A stretch of 64,000 nucleotides of DNA from Ostreococcus mediterraneus. Taxonomy: Eukaryota > Chlorophyta > Mamiellophyceae > Mamiellales > Bathycoccaceae. Position 1 is the stretch's first letter. Each line of letters opens with the position of its first letter. Below the pieces are notes generated by a model. The model worked only from the letters and a program-made list of their open reading frames with translations, searched no databases and had not been told where the DNA came from. Below, piece by piece: positions 16,515 through 27,026 of this stretch. Where the stretch lies: assembly GCA_012295225.1 (NCBI GenBank), contig WMKK01000002.1:317167-381166 (forward strand). The letters run 5' to 3'. The translations under genes were made by a program, and so were the position numbers.

Positions 16515-19131
16515 ATGGATAATATGAAAAAGTTTGCGGCGGCGGCCAAGGCGAAGGCGGCGGCGGTGAAGGATTCGGCGCAGACGAAGGTGAGCGAGCT
16601 CCGGGCCAACAAGGATGGTGGCGGTGGCGCGAGCGCGGCGCCGGCGCATGAGGTGCGCACGGTGAGGGCGGCATCGATGTCGACGTCGAGCGACGCGTTG
16701 GCGTCGAATGCGCTCGAGCGGTGCGTCGCGGCGCTTGAGAGTGAACGCACGAGGGCGCAAGAGGCGGAGGCGGCGGTAGAGGCGTTGGAGCGGGCGCGAG
16801 ACGCGCTGAACGGAGAGCTGCAAAGAGCCGCTGCCCAAGAGGCGAATATGCGTGAGGCGATGAATAACGCGTTGGAAGAGCGAGAAATGATACGCACGCG
16901 AGCGTCTGAGGCGTGGTCAGAGATGTCGGCGAAGATTGAAGGGTTGAATGCGGAGCTCGAGGTGCAACGCGCGAAGGCGCAGTTACACGGTTCGGAGCAG
17001 ACGCACGTGGCCGCCGCGCTTGAAAACATCATCGAGGAAGAGAGGCAGATGTCGGCACAGAAAGAAAAAGATTTATTAGAGAAGATTGCTCAGCTCGAAG
17101 AGCGGTTAGCTCGCGCGGATGAAGCAAACGAGGCAAATGACAAGCTTGCATCCAACGTTCAGACATTACAAACAAAATTAGACGCCGTACAAGTTGAGCT
17201 CGCGGCTAAAATGACTGAAGTTAAGCATTTAGAACAGTCGAAAGAATCATCCACTCAAGATTTACTAGACGAACTGGCGCGCGTGAAGCAGAGCGCTCAA
17301 GTGGCGGAGGCAACGTCTGCCTCGCTGGAATCGCACGTTAACTCTCTGAAGGCTGAAATTGAAGAGAAGAGCAAGGCTCTCGAAATTGCAAGTGCTGAAT
17401 CTATTAAATCAAATATAGACGAGCTCGAAGCAACCTTAGCCCAGGCCCAGGCGAGCGTTGCATCGTTGCAATCTGAACTTCAAGTGAAAATAGAGGCGTT
17501 GACTGTCGCTGAGGCTTCGGCAAGTGGATTCAAAAATGAACTCGAAAGCGTACGAGAATCACTTGAATCGCAACTCTTGGCAGCGCAGCAACAAGTCCAA
17601 ATGAAGACAGAAGCCTTGGACGCTAAAACAGAAGCATTGGAACTTGCACAGTCTTCAGTAGCTTCGACGAACGTTGAGCGCGAGGTGACGCAACAAGTAC
17701 TCGAATCTGAGCTCGCAAAGGTGCAGTCCGAGTTGCACGCAAAGTTAGAAGCCTTACAGAGTGCTGAATCTGCGCTTTCTACGACAATTTCGGAAAAGGA
17801 GATATCCCAAGCTGCGCTAGAAAGTGAGATCGTCGACTTGAATGCTCAATTGAACGTTGCGAAAGAGGCGCTTGAAGCAAAGATCGAAGCATTTGAACGC
17901 GCTGAAGCGTTGGCTGCCAGCGCAGAGGACATCGCCAACGTACGTCAAACATATGAGAACAAAATAGCAGTGTTACATTTGGAGATGCAAGAAAAACAGA
18001 ACGCTATGGAGCGCGCTGAAGTGTCTTGTGAATCCATGTCGCAAGAGCTTGAGAGCGTACGCACATCTCTACAGGCACAGTGCGCTGCGCTCCAAGGAGA
18101 ATTACAAGTGCAAATTGAAGCACTTGCTGCTCAAACTGAAGCCTTCGAACGCGCTGAAGCGATGAGCACTAATGCAACAGAGTCGGCATCAGTGCGCGAG
18201 ACCTTGGAAAATCAACTCGCCATGGTTCAGACTGAGTTACAATCAAAATCTGAGGCACTCTTTCAAGCCGAGCAAGTGTGCACGATTGCGACGCAAAACG
18301 CACATGCAGCGCGAGCTGCGCTCGAGAGTCAAGTTGCAACATTGCAGGCTGAGCTTGCGGAGAAGAGCCAAGAGCTTGAGGGCGCTGTCGCATCGACGTC
18401 GAGCATCCACGAGATTGAGGCAAAACTTGNNNNNNNNNNNNNNNNNNNNNNNNNNNNNNNNNNNNNNNNNNNNNNNNNNTGCAACATTGCAGGCTGAGCT
18501 TGCGGAGAAGAGCCAAGAGCTTGAGGGCGCTGTCGCATCGACGTCGAGCATCCACGAGATTGAGGCAAAACTTGTGCAAGCGCTCGACGCCGTGCAAGCT
18601 TCGGATGCGGCCAAGCAGACGCTCGAGAGTCAAGTTGCAACATTGCAGGCTGAACTCCAAGAGAAGGCGCAGTTAATTGGACGTTATGATGAGTTGCAAG
18701 GAGTAAATTCTGCTTTAGAGTCTTCGTTGCGAGAGGCAAACGAGCGTTTAGATGCTCTTCGAGATGAAATCAAGCAAGCCGCTGAAAAAGATGCGTCTGC
18801 GGCGGAGGCTCTCGCGCTTGCGGAGAAAGACGCAGCAAAAGCTAAGGACAACGTCGCCTCGATTGCGTCTGCAAGTGCCACACAGTTTGCACAAGAGCGA
18901 CAAATGATGAAAAATGCCCTAGGCGAGCTTCAAACGGAGAGAGACATCTTGGTGAAGATGTTGAAGACATTTCATCAGCACGGCAACATTCACTCCACGA
19001 GCGTGTCCAAAAATATTGAGGAATCGTCAAGCGCTGGTGATTCATTCATGAGGCGTTTCACCGACTCTCCAAGCATAGCAAGCGTTTTCACTCCTCGCAA
19101 ACCTCCACCCCCTCCCCCGTCTTCGCCGTAG
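16515..19131 (+). CDS. Long coiled-coil protein (golgin/myosin-tail-like), interrupted by an assembly gap
   Basis: At least about 870 residues, nearly all heptad-rich coiled coil from about residue 65. Motifs of the type LESELxxVQSEL-x-K-x-EAL-xx-AEA recur. The first 60 residues are Ala/Lys-rich. The last 80 contain QERQMMKNALGELQTERDILVKML, a Ser-rich linker and a proline tail (KPPPPPPSSP). A 50-N gap at 18430-18479 interrupts the gene. The reading frame differs before and after the gap, but this is explained if the true gap length is not 50 (see findings). Such proteins are often golgins or cytoskeletal tethers; nothing here identifies a partner. The start is the ATG at 16515, because the frame upstream opens only at a GTG. 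Confidence 0.85.
18335..18653 (+). repeat. 156-bp tandem coding repeat flanking a sequence gap
   Basis: Copy 1 begins at 18335 and is cut by the gap after 95 bases. Copy 2 runs 18480-18635, 156 bases. A third start (18636-18653) then diverges. The 95 bases of copies 1 and 2 that can be compared are identical. The unit is 52 codons and encodes coiled coil (core ATLQAELAEKSQELEGAVAS). Confidence 0.93.
18430..18479. other. Assembly gap of 50 Ns
   Basis: Exactly 50 undetermined bases lie within the tandem repeat of the coiled-coil gene. The round number suggests a placeholder rather than a measured length. Repeat phasing predicts a true length of 61 bases plus a multiple of 156. Confidence 0.99.
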
Positions 19132-19188
19132 ATGTAATTTCCATATTTAGTCCACCAGTCCTCACAGCTTTGCGCGTGCGACGCCAGG

Positions 19189-20705
19189 ATGTCAGATTCC
19201 ACCACCGATGACACCGACGGCGGGTTCCCTCCTGGAGTCACGCTAACGCAAACGCACGGTGGTGTACGTAATTTATCTCGCGCACGCGAATCCATGGTCA
19301 ACGTACTGACGTCTCTCGCTTTTTGCGTCCTCGTCCATCGCTTAAACAGTTACAAGTGCTACACATCGATGACCTCGAACCGAAGCCTCGGTGCGAAAAG
19401 GTACTCATCCATCCCGCTTCTGGGGCAGAGTGTCGAATCATCGGTAGCGCGCACGTTAGCAGTGCCTCTGCGGACGAGGTAAGGGCGGTAATTCTGCGCG
19501 AAAAGCCAGACGTGGTGCTGCTGGAGCTCGACGCCGAGCGACTCACAGGATTGCTAAAGTCGGCTTCGAGTGCTCGACCGGCGTTGAAGGCGGCGAAACG
19601 CGTGGCCACGACGAGTGATGCCGTAAAGGTGTTGTTTAACGGAAATTTGCCAATCGTCGTGGGGAGTTTGGGGTACGCAACAGTTGGAGCTTTATTAGAC
19701 TCCCGGCCGGGTAGCGAGTTCATCGCGGCCGTTGAAGCGGGACAAAAGGTGGGTGCCACGATCGTTCTGGGTGACCGCGACCAACGCGCAACGCTTGGAA
19801 GATTATTTGCACGTGTTCAACGCGGAAGCCAGTTATTTGACGCATTCGTTGCTGGGAAAGAAGTGATTGCGGACGATGAAGGCGTCGGTTCCGAAGAGGA
19901 CGCGGAATCCATCAGTGCTGCGGTGGACGACGTTCATGGGGCCAAAGGGACGGCCAAGATGAAGAAAATTCTTGAGAAAGCCGGCTGCGAGTCCAGTGAG
20001 GAGGTAATTAAAAGCAGTATGGAGATATTACGCAGTGCCTTGCGAAGCGAGCCGATTCGAGTCGATGATTTGCTTAAAGTTCGGTCGTGCGCACAGCGCG
20101 TGGTTGAATTTGTTCGAGTCGAATCCTTCAACGGCAACCCAATGTTTAGCCCGGGATCTCAAAGCAAAAGTGAAAAGCCCAATCTCATGGACTGGGCGAC
20201 AGCGCAAACAGTCATCGCTGAGCGCGACTTGATCCTCGCCACAGCGCTGCAACGAGATGCAACCGCTCAAAAGATCATCGGTGTCGTCGGCGCCGGGCAC
20301 ATATCTGGAATTACCCAGGCTTGGAATGACGTGGAATCATCAGAATCGCGAGCGAAGTTCAACGAGTACTTAGAAAACTGGCCTGCTGATGCCAAACCAC
20401 CAGATTACACGGGGAAGGTCATCACCGGACTGCTTGGGGCAGCGGCGATTACAACAATACTACGACGAGGGAGCGCCGGCGCGGTGAAGTTTTCAGGAGT
20501 TTTGTTCGGCAGCATGCTAACCTTCGGCGCTGTTGGAGTGTACTTCGGGGCAAATACTCTAGTCACCCTCGGAAAAGTTGCCGTAGCGATAGAAGATGCG
20601 AGCATACGCGCCGCAGAGCTCGGTCAGTCGAAAGATCAGGCGTTGCCGAAATCGACATTTCACAACATGATCGTAAGAGACGCCACCGTGCCGTTCAAAA
20701 ATTAG
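19189..20705 (+). CDS. TraB-family protein with C-terminal membrane segments
   Basis: I infer two exons, 19189-19263 and 19350-20705, with an 86-base intron (donor GTACGTAA, branch-like CTGAC at 19306-19310, acceptor TTAAACAG). The 476-residue protein carries the TraB/PrgY/GumN fold: IIGSAHVS (GxxH motif, about residue 50), LLELDAER, GDRDQRATLGRLF and GAGHISGI near residue 345. Two hydrophobic segments follow near the C-terminus (GLLGAAAITTILRRG and GVLFGSMLTFGAVGVYFGAN). Eukaryotic TraB proteins occur on organelle membranes; in plants, TRB proteins are on the mitochondrial outer membrane. The conserved His/Asp pattern suggests a metal-dependent enzyme, but no reaction is established. Without the intron the second exon would have to start at a TTG. 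It lies 57 bases after the coiled-coil gene. Confidence 0.88.
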
Positions 20706-20801
20706 AAGCTTTAGTAGTGTTCAAATGTAGCTCTGTAATGAATTTACGCACACACCGCGTTGTTATTATTTTTATTAAATATTTGTGTTGAGAAACACAC
20801 T

Positions 20802-23609
20802 CTAACGCGGCGATTTGATGCCACGCGGTGAGCTAGGGGCTAAGATTGGGCTTACATTTGCCAAACCGTCTTCAGGCGTCACCTCTTCCGAAGGATGTTC
20901 ATTCTCATTAGCATACGGCGCCGGAGACGCCAAGCACGGGGTGCCACCAACGAATTGAGATCCATCATCTGTGGTGTTCAAGAAATTGAGCGCGTCGCGC
21001 GCAGCTTCTAAATCATCCTGATCTTCGTCGTGAGACCGCCCAGAGTCTGTTCGTTGCAAGTCCAACGACTCGCGCCACTGCAAGCTTTGGCGCAACATTT
21101 GCTCTTCACCGAGAGACGCCATAACCATGGGAGGGATTTCATCATCTTCATTCATTTCAGCAGAATCATCACCCATGTCCACGTACACTTCAACAGGTCG
21201 TGGACTACCCTTGATCATCACGGGCGTCGTTCGAGGACCGAGCGAAGGCGTCGTCGCTTCGGCGTCGACTTTTCGGCCAAACACTGGCGTGGACTGCGAA
21301 TCTGAAGACTGACGTTCTTCACCTACGGGCTCGAGCGGTAAGCGTTTCTTCATCAGCGCTGGAGATGGAGAGAACGACTTCGCCATGGGTGTGGACATCA
21401 TCGGCGTCTTTTTGTGTGCGCTCAGCAACTGTCGGCCGCCGATGGCGTTGTTAATCGCGCTCACGCTCGGGTAACCGAGCGGCGGACCTTCGGGCACGAA
21501 CGGGTTCCATAACGCCGCCGCGCTCATCCAGTTCACCGCACTGATGAGCCACAAGAAGTTGACAGCCACGGCAAAGCACAAGTAAAAGTACCAATGCTCT
21601 TCGGCGATGCTTGCAATGATGATAATCATAGCCGCGGATTCAAATGCAAGCACGCCGATGACGACGGCGAATGGAATCAGCGCATCTTCGCGCGTCAATC
21701 CCCAGAAGGACTTTCGCGGGCACGACGTGGAGCGCCACCAGAATTTACCTTTACGATCAGCCGCGTTAGAGACGTACGATGACGGAGGCCAGATCAAGCA
21801 CGCCACGAGAAGTTTCATGTCGTCGAGCACCGGAAGGCGAACCTTGCGTCCGCAAATCGTAAACTCTCGCGTCTCGCACAACTTTTCCCATACTTTTCTG
21901 TCATGCACGCCCGGGAGTCTCAGTTTAATCAACCCCAAAATTACGCATGCGTGGAAGAAGAACACCAAGAACACGTAACCACCAGTCACAGCCGCGAACA
22001 AGCCAAGGGTGAGGATGCGCGCGGCGAGCTCAAAAAATCTGTAGCACGCCTTGGCCATCATCTCAGACAAGTGCGATTTGTGTACGCGCCAGTACTCTGG
22101 CCACGAATACGCCGGCGGCTTTTCGTGCAAGTCCAACGACACGAAACATAGCGTACCACTCGTAATCGACCCCGCCACGGCGAAGAAGAGTAAAATATCA
22201 AACCCTTCGCGTCCCGGGCACGCGCTCCCGGGCGCCGAGCACGACATGCCAATGTACGCCTGCAACGTTGCCACTGGTAAGGTGAGGAAAATAGTATCCA
22301 CGAGTTGCATGCCGCGGAGATCCATTTCAGCCTTGCGCGCTCTCACGTCGTTCGTGCGAAGCGCGCGCCACGCCGCGAACGCCGTGCCGAGTTGAAACAT
22401 CGCGCACGTCGCCCCAAACCTTCGCACGATGACCTTGAAGTCGTACTTGCTAAATCCAAACACCTTATTGTCCTTGCCCACCGTGCCCTCGGCGGGCTTG
22501 GCGGGCATGGGGTAATGCAGCACCCAATACCCGGTGATACAAAGCGCCGAGAACACAAAGAACGTCAAAACCATGCTAAACCACAACCATGAACCGGCGC
22601 GGGCAAACCGGTACAACTCGCGAACCAGTTGCGACTTTGAATAAAAGTCGAGCAAAATGCCGACGACGAGCATCATGCGTTGAACGATGTTGAGCTCTGG
22701 ACCGAGACATTCAATGCGCTCGAGTACTTGACGAGAGATTGGAATGGGTGTCATCGGAAGCATGTTTGCGGGTAACGACATGCGCATGGCGGCGCGCTTC
22801 TTGGAGATTGAAGGCGCAGGCGTGGGCAAGCGGTCGATGGAATCCGCCAGAGGCGTCGCCAGCGGCGCGGGCGCGGGGGCGTTGTTGTGCCCTTGAAACG
22901 GCGCAGTCATGGGCGAACCTATGGATGCCCACATACCTCCAGGACGTTGATTTCCCATCGCGCGCACCTCGACGTTACTACGCCTGAACCGATCGGCCGG
23001 GCTCATCATTCCGCGCGGCGTGTGACCAGGCGCGCCTTCGTCGCGTTGACTCGCGACGTCGTCGTCATCATCTGCAGCGCCTTCGGGTGTGCCTCCGAGA
23101 TTCACATCGTCATCATTCGCACTCTCATGTCCACCATTCGGACTCTCGTACTCACTCGAACTGTGACTGTGCGCATCATCGCCATCCGCGCCTCGGTCTC
23201 CGCCGCTTCGCGCGGGCGTCTCCAGTCCCGCGCACGACGCGTCCTCTTCGTTCGCCTTTGCCGCCCTCGCCGCCGCTCGTTGCGCTCGCGTCATCCTCCG
23301 CGGTGGCTCTTGGTCTGCAACAGGCTCTTCTGACCATACATCCGGCGATGCCGCCTTCTTCTTCGCCGCCTCGTCGTCCTCGTCGTCCTCGTCGTCCTCG
23401 CGCGCGCCCTCTGGAGTCCCCCCGAGCTCCACAAAGTCATCATCTTCATGCGCATCATCCACCACCGTAGACGCATTAGACACCATCGATTCGCGCGCAA
23501 ACGACGCAGACATCTTCGACTTTGACTTTTTATACGACGACGACGGGTTCACGGGCGTGCCGTGATCATCGCGCGCGTTCGCACCCGTGCGCTTCAAGTC
23601 CCCGATCAT
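20802..23609 (-). CDS. XK-related-like multipass membrane protein
   Basis: A 935-residue protein with a long acidic, disordered N-terminus (1-310), a membrane core (about 330-720) and a disordered C-terminus with repeated SP/TP sites. Membrane segments include WLWFSMVLTFFVFSALCITG, LVDTIFLTLPVATLQAYIGM, ILLFFAVAGSITSGTLCFVS and LTLGLFAAVTGGYVFLVFFF. The pairing of a 'Leu/Asp...Leu-Pro...Leu-Gln-Ala-Tyr' helix with a later 'FELAARILTLGLFA' block resembles XK-related (XKR/Ced-8) proteins, some of which are phospholipid scramblases. The similarity is by eye and moderate; another multipass family remains possible. The animal caspase-site logic is not evident. The start is an ATG at 23609. Confidence 0.65.
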   Translation of the reverse strand: MIGDLKRTGANARDDHGTPVNPSSSYKKSKSKMSASFARESMVSNASTVVDDAHEDDDFVELGGTPEGAREDDEDDEDDEAAKKKAASPDVWSEEPVADQEPPRRMTRAQRAAARAAKANEEDASCAGLETPARSGGDRGADGDDAHSHSSSEYESPNGGHESANDDDVNLGGTPEGAADDDDDVASQRDEGAPGHTPRGMMSPADRFRRSNVEVRAMGNQRPGGMWASIGSPMTAPFQGHNNAPAPAPLATPLADSIDRLPTPAPSISKKRAAMRMSLPANMLPMTPIPISRQVLERIECLGPELNIVQRMMLVVGILLDFYSKSQLVRELYRFARAGSWLWFSMVLTFFVFSALCITGYWVLHYPMPAKPAEGTVGKDNKVFGFSKYDFKVIVRRFGATCAMFQLGTAFAAWRALRTNDVRARKAEMDLRGMQLVDTIFLTLPVATLQAYIGMSCSAPGSACPGREGFDILLFFAVAGSITSGTLCFVSLDLHEKPPAYSWPEYWRVHKSHLSEMMAKACYRFFELAARILTLGLFAAVTGGYVFLVFFFHACVILGLIKLRLPGVHDRKVWEKLCETREFTICGRKVRLPVLDDMKLLVACLIWPPSSYVSNAADRKGKFWWRSTSCPRKSFWGLTREDALIPFAVVIGVLAFESAAMIIIIASIAEEHWYFYLCFAVAVNFLWLISAVNWMSAAALWNPFVPEGPPLGYPSVSAINNAIGGRQLLSAHKKTPMMSTPMAKSFSPSPALMKKRLPLEPVGEERQSSDSQSTPVFGRKVDAEATTPSLGPRTTPVMIKGSPRPVEVYVDMGDDSAEMNEDDEIPPMVMASLGEEQMLRQSLQWRESLDLQRTDSGRSHDEDQDDLEAARDALNFLNTTDDGSQFVGGTPCLASPAPYANENEHPSEEVTPEDGLANVSPILAPSSPRGIKSPR

Positions 23610-24084
23610 TCCCCCGCTGACTCACCCGCGCTGTTGTGTTATGTATATATATACGCGACGGCAACGACGACGACGACGGCGGCGGATGAATGCGCGTGAG
23701 GATGATGGTTATGAACACCCTCGCTCGTTCGCGCGCGTCGCGTGCGTGCGCGGTGCGTGCGTCGCGAAGTCCTGACGCTAGCCTCCTGAAGCCGAACGGT
23801 CACTTTGTGCGCGCGCGCGCGGTCTTTATGCATACACGTGTACACGCATTATAAATACCATGAAGACTATATACACGTCATAAATATTCATGGTCACCAT
23901 ACAGAAAACCATTAAAAATGGGCAGTTATCGACTTAAATCTACTCACAACACATCCTTGCGTGCACACATAAAAAATGCTCCCTGAACTCACACGCCGTT
24001 TGTCCGAACACGCCCCCGCACGACACCCGCCCCATCGCCGCTCAGGCGCGTCTCTTTCAGACGCGTAGCTAGACCTCACGAACA
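23610..24084. promoter_or_regulatory. Divergent upstream region of the XKR-like gene and RPL8
   Basis: A 475-base spacer with a TATATATA run near 23645, a CGA repeat near 23660-23690 and an AT-rich block at 23850-23970 that includes TATAAAT and a small inverted repeat (ACCATGAA ... TTCATGGT, about 23857-23894). No gene is visible. RPL8 lies downstream on the plus strand. Confidence 0.45.
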
Positions 24085-25288
24085 ATGGGTCGCGTTATCC
24101 GAGGTTGCCGTAAAGGTAAAGGGTCGGTGTTTACCTCCCACACGCACACGCGTAAAGGCGCGGCGAAGCATCGCCAACAGGTGCGTACGAATTCGACGGA
24201 CACGATGCGCGCTCGTGGGCGCGGGATCGCATCCAGTCGCGTGGGTGGCGCTGGGTGCGCGCTGGACGCGCGCGCGGCGGCGGTGCGGGCGCGCTCGGCG
24301 CGTACGCGCGCGTGAGAGGAAGTGTTTGGTTTCGATATGCATCGTTCGCGGGTGTCGATGGATGATGGACGCGTGGACGACGCGCGCAGCGATTCGACGT
24401 TGGCGCGCGTGAGACCCTAATACGACGACGACGATGGATGACTGACTTTGCTTTGCTTTCCGTCGCACGTGTAGGATTACGCCGAACGCCACGGCTATGT
24501 GAAGGGTTTGGTGACGGATATTATCCACGATCCGGGTAGAGGTGCCCCGCTCGCCAAGGTACGTGCGCGACGACGGCGTCGTGGTTGAATGATCGCTCGC
24601 GATGATCGATGTAGGGCTTGGGGGTGAAAGACCCTAGGGTGGACCGCGCGCTTTGTGTTCTCGTACTGACGGCGTGTTTTTGTGTTACGTACTCGTGTAG
24701 ATGACGTTCCGCCACACGAAGCGCTACGGCCTTCAAAAGGAACTCTTCATTGCGGCTGAAGGGACGTACACGGGTCAATTCGTGTACGCTGGTAAGAAGG
24801 CGACGTTGAACATTGGCAACGTGTTGCCGCTCTCGTCCATGCCGGAAGGTACCATCATTTGCAACGTCGAATCCAAGCTCGGTGATCGTGGGACGCTCGC
24901 CAAGGCTTCTGGTGAATACTGCATCTTGATCTCTCACAACTTGGACACGGGTTTCTCTCGTATTAAGCTTCCGTCTGGCGCCAAGAAGACTCTCCCGTCT
25001 GGCTGCCGCGCGACGGTTGGGCAAGTCGCGGGCGGTGGTCGCTGCGATAAGCCGATGCTTAAGGCTGGTGCGGCGTACCACAAGTACAAGGTCAAGCGTA
25101 ACAGCTGGCCGAAGGTGCGTGGTGTTGCCATGAACCCCGTGGAACACCCTCACGGGGGTGGTAACCACCAGCACATTGGTCACGCGTCCACGACGCGTCG
25201 CGATTTGCCGGCTGGTGCCAAGGTTGGTCTCATTGCGGCGCGCCGCACTGGTCGCCTTCGTGGTGCCAAGCCGACCGAAGCGGATTAG
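24085..25288 (+). CDS. RPL8: 60S ribosomal protein L8 (uL2)
   Basis: uL2 sits at the peptidyl-transferase region of the large subunit. Three exons are clear: 24085-24180 (32 codons), 24475-24558 (28 codons) and 24701-25288. They encode 255 residues. Introns of 294 and 142 bases use donors GTGCGTAC and GTACGTGC, branch-like CTGAC sites at 24442-24446 and 24666-24670, and acceptors ending CGTGTAG. The joined protein reads [16 protein letters not shown]..., [42 protein letters not shown], and [17 protein letters not shown]. The last contains the invariant uL2 histidine region. No exon is phase-shifted: both introns are phase 0. The length is close to other eukaryotic L8 proteins. Confidence 0.97.
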
Positions 25289-25663
25289 GATTAAGAATCG
25301 TCGTCGCTTCCATCAGTTGTGCGTCCATCATAGTTTGGAAAAAGTAATCGTTTGTGTTCAGGTGTCAGGACATGTAATCGTAAACCTCCTCGTGGAGTTG
25401 AGAAAGCTCGTCAATCCTCCTTGTTTTCATCGCGCGCAACGCAAAGATTAATTACCGCCCTCGTGCACACTCCATGCCTTTGGCGGCAGTCTCTTTGCAA
25501 CATTAACGTTTCGCCTGCGCGTGTTCGACTGCGTTTGTCGATTTCCATTCGTGGAAACGCGAACGCGCCTCGTCCTTCGCGCGCCCGGGCGCACAATCCT
25601 CTCTCAGTCTTTCCTTCACAATGCTCACTCGACTTTTTTTTCTCACTGTGCGACGCGCCGCGC
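25289..25663. other. Spacer between RPL8 and the EEP nuclease gene
   Basis: A 375-base stretch between two plus-strand genes, holding the RPL8 3' end (TGTAATCG near 25373) and the next promoter. The downstream reading frame is open back to a TTG at 25352, but this upstream part has no family similarity. Confidence 0.4.
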
Positions 25664-26944
25664 ATGGTCGACCCGAACGCACCCGAACGCGGCGCGCGCG
25701 CGGGATTTCGCGCGCGCACGTGGAAATCCGTCAAACGTAAAGCCGCGCGCGACGACGACGACGACGTCGATAACGGTGCGAGTCCCGGGACGCTTTTTCG
25801 CTTGGTCAGTTACAACATTCTCGCTGACTCGAACGTCAAGGCACACGCGCGGTCGCTCTATCGCGTCGGCAGTCATAGGTTAGATTGGAATAATCGTTCT
25901 CGAGCGATCGTGAGCGAGCTCGAGTGCGTGAACGGCGACGTTGTGTGCTTGCAAGAGTTTGAAGACGTCGCGGGAGGCGTCGGCGCGCGGTTGTCGCAAC
26001 GCGGCTACGCCGCGGGACCTCGCGCGCGACGACGTGGCGCAAAACAGGATTCGTGTGCAATATTCTATAGAAAAACAGCGTTTGTTCAAGTAGAGAAGAT
26101 AGAGATACAGTTTAGTGATGCTGGGTTGGGGGATAACGTGGCGTGCGCGACGGTGCTTCGGCGAGCGGCGGATGGAGGAGACGCTCGGCGGCTTGTGCTC
26201 GTGGCAAACGCGCATCTAGTGTTTAATCCAAAGCGTGGAGATTTAAAACTTGGGCAGTGTCGGCATCTGTTCGATGTGATTTATGCGATGAAGACGGCGT
26301 ATGCGGAGAAAGGTTTTGACGTGCATACTGTGATTGCTGGGGATTGGAACTTCAACCCGGGGAGCGCGTTGTATAATTTTTTCGCCGACGGCGACATTGA
26401 CTTGTTGTTTGAAAATCGACGTAAAATGTCGGGTACTATCGACGACAGTGGAGGCGTGAGTGACGATGGTACGAGTGAGTTACATGTCAACGACGATGAT
26501 GGCGTGAGCGAGGATCCCAGTGATGCGGGTGAGAAGCTCGCAGCGGATGTGATTCGCCGCGGATGGAACTTGGATAATTTAGCATTGGCGCTTGGCTCTC
26601 GCCGAGTACCGGTGCCTTCGGCGTCAGGTCACAACGCACAAGATGTCATTTCTGCGATTCATAGAATGATGCTCACGACAACGTACCGGCTGACCATGGC
26701 ACATCCATTTGCTGGCGACTTGCAAAGCGCCTATCGCGTCGTCGAAGGAGAAGAGCCACACTTTACCACGTGTCACGCCAAATTCGTCGGCACGAATGAC
26801 TATGTTTGGTTTACTTCGGGTCTGGCGCCTACGCGAGTTTTGCGTTGTCCAAACCTAGACGATATCTTGCAGCACCATCGTTTGCCGAGCGTGCGTTACC
26901 CATCCGACCACGTGTCGCTGGTGATTGATTTTTCATTTTCATAG
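25664..26944 (+). CDS. Endonuclease/exonuclease/phosphatase-fold protein, CCR4/ANGEL-like
   Basis: A 426-residue EEP-superfamily enzyme. Catalytic signatures are present: SYNILAD (Asn51), LQEFED (metal-binding Glu98), NAHLVFNP, GDWNFNPGSALYNF and the C-terminal SDHVSL. This pattern fits the CCR4-like deadenylase/ANGEL/2'-phosphodiesterase group, which cuts RNA 3' ends. There is no leucine-rich repeat as in yeast Ccr4. An acidic insert of about 80 residues (DDSGGVSDDG and neighbours) separates the middle from the C-terminal third. The N-terminus is basic (RARTWKSVKRKAARDD), which could aid nuclear entry or RNA binding. The start is the first ATG in frame. It is convergent with the next gene, 82 bases apart. 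Confidence 0.85.
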   Translation: MVDPNAPERGARAGFRARTWKSVKRKAARDDDDDVDNGASPGTLFRLVSYNILADSNVKAHARSLYRVGSHRLDWNNRSRAIVSELECVNGDVVCLQEFEDVAGGVGARLSQRGYAAGPRARRRGAKQDSCAIFYRKTAFVQVEKIEIQFSDAGLGDNVACATVLRRAADGGDARRLVLVANAHLVFNPKRGDLKLGQCRHLFDVIYAMKTAYAEKGFDVHTVIAGDWNFNPGSALYNFFADGDIDLLFENRRKMSGTIDDSGGVSDDGTSELHVNDDDGVSEDPSDAGEKLAADVIRRGWNLDNLALALGSRRVPVPSASGHNAQDVISAIHRMMLTTTYRLTMAHPFAGDLQSAYRVVEGEEPHFTTCHAKFVGTNDYVWFTSGLAPTRVLRCPNLDDILQHHRLPSVRYPSDHVSLVIDFSFS

Positions 26945-27026
26945 CGCGTGCTTTAGGTACTCCTGCTGTATATGATGGTTGTGTTGTAATAAAAGTGTAC
27001 ATCAACATACTGTGTTTTACATGAGA

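Noticed and set aside
18430-18479. Apparent frameshift in the coiled-coil gene
   Set aside because: The shift is produced by the arbitrary 50-N gap; repeat phasing restores one frame.
24351-24446. Possible C/D-box snoRNA in RPL8 intron 1
   Set aside because: A GATGATGG word and a CTGA word are present, but the C box is imperfect, no terminal stem is clear, and the CTGAC is better explained as the branch site.
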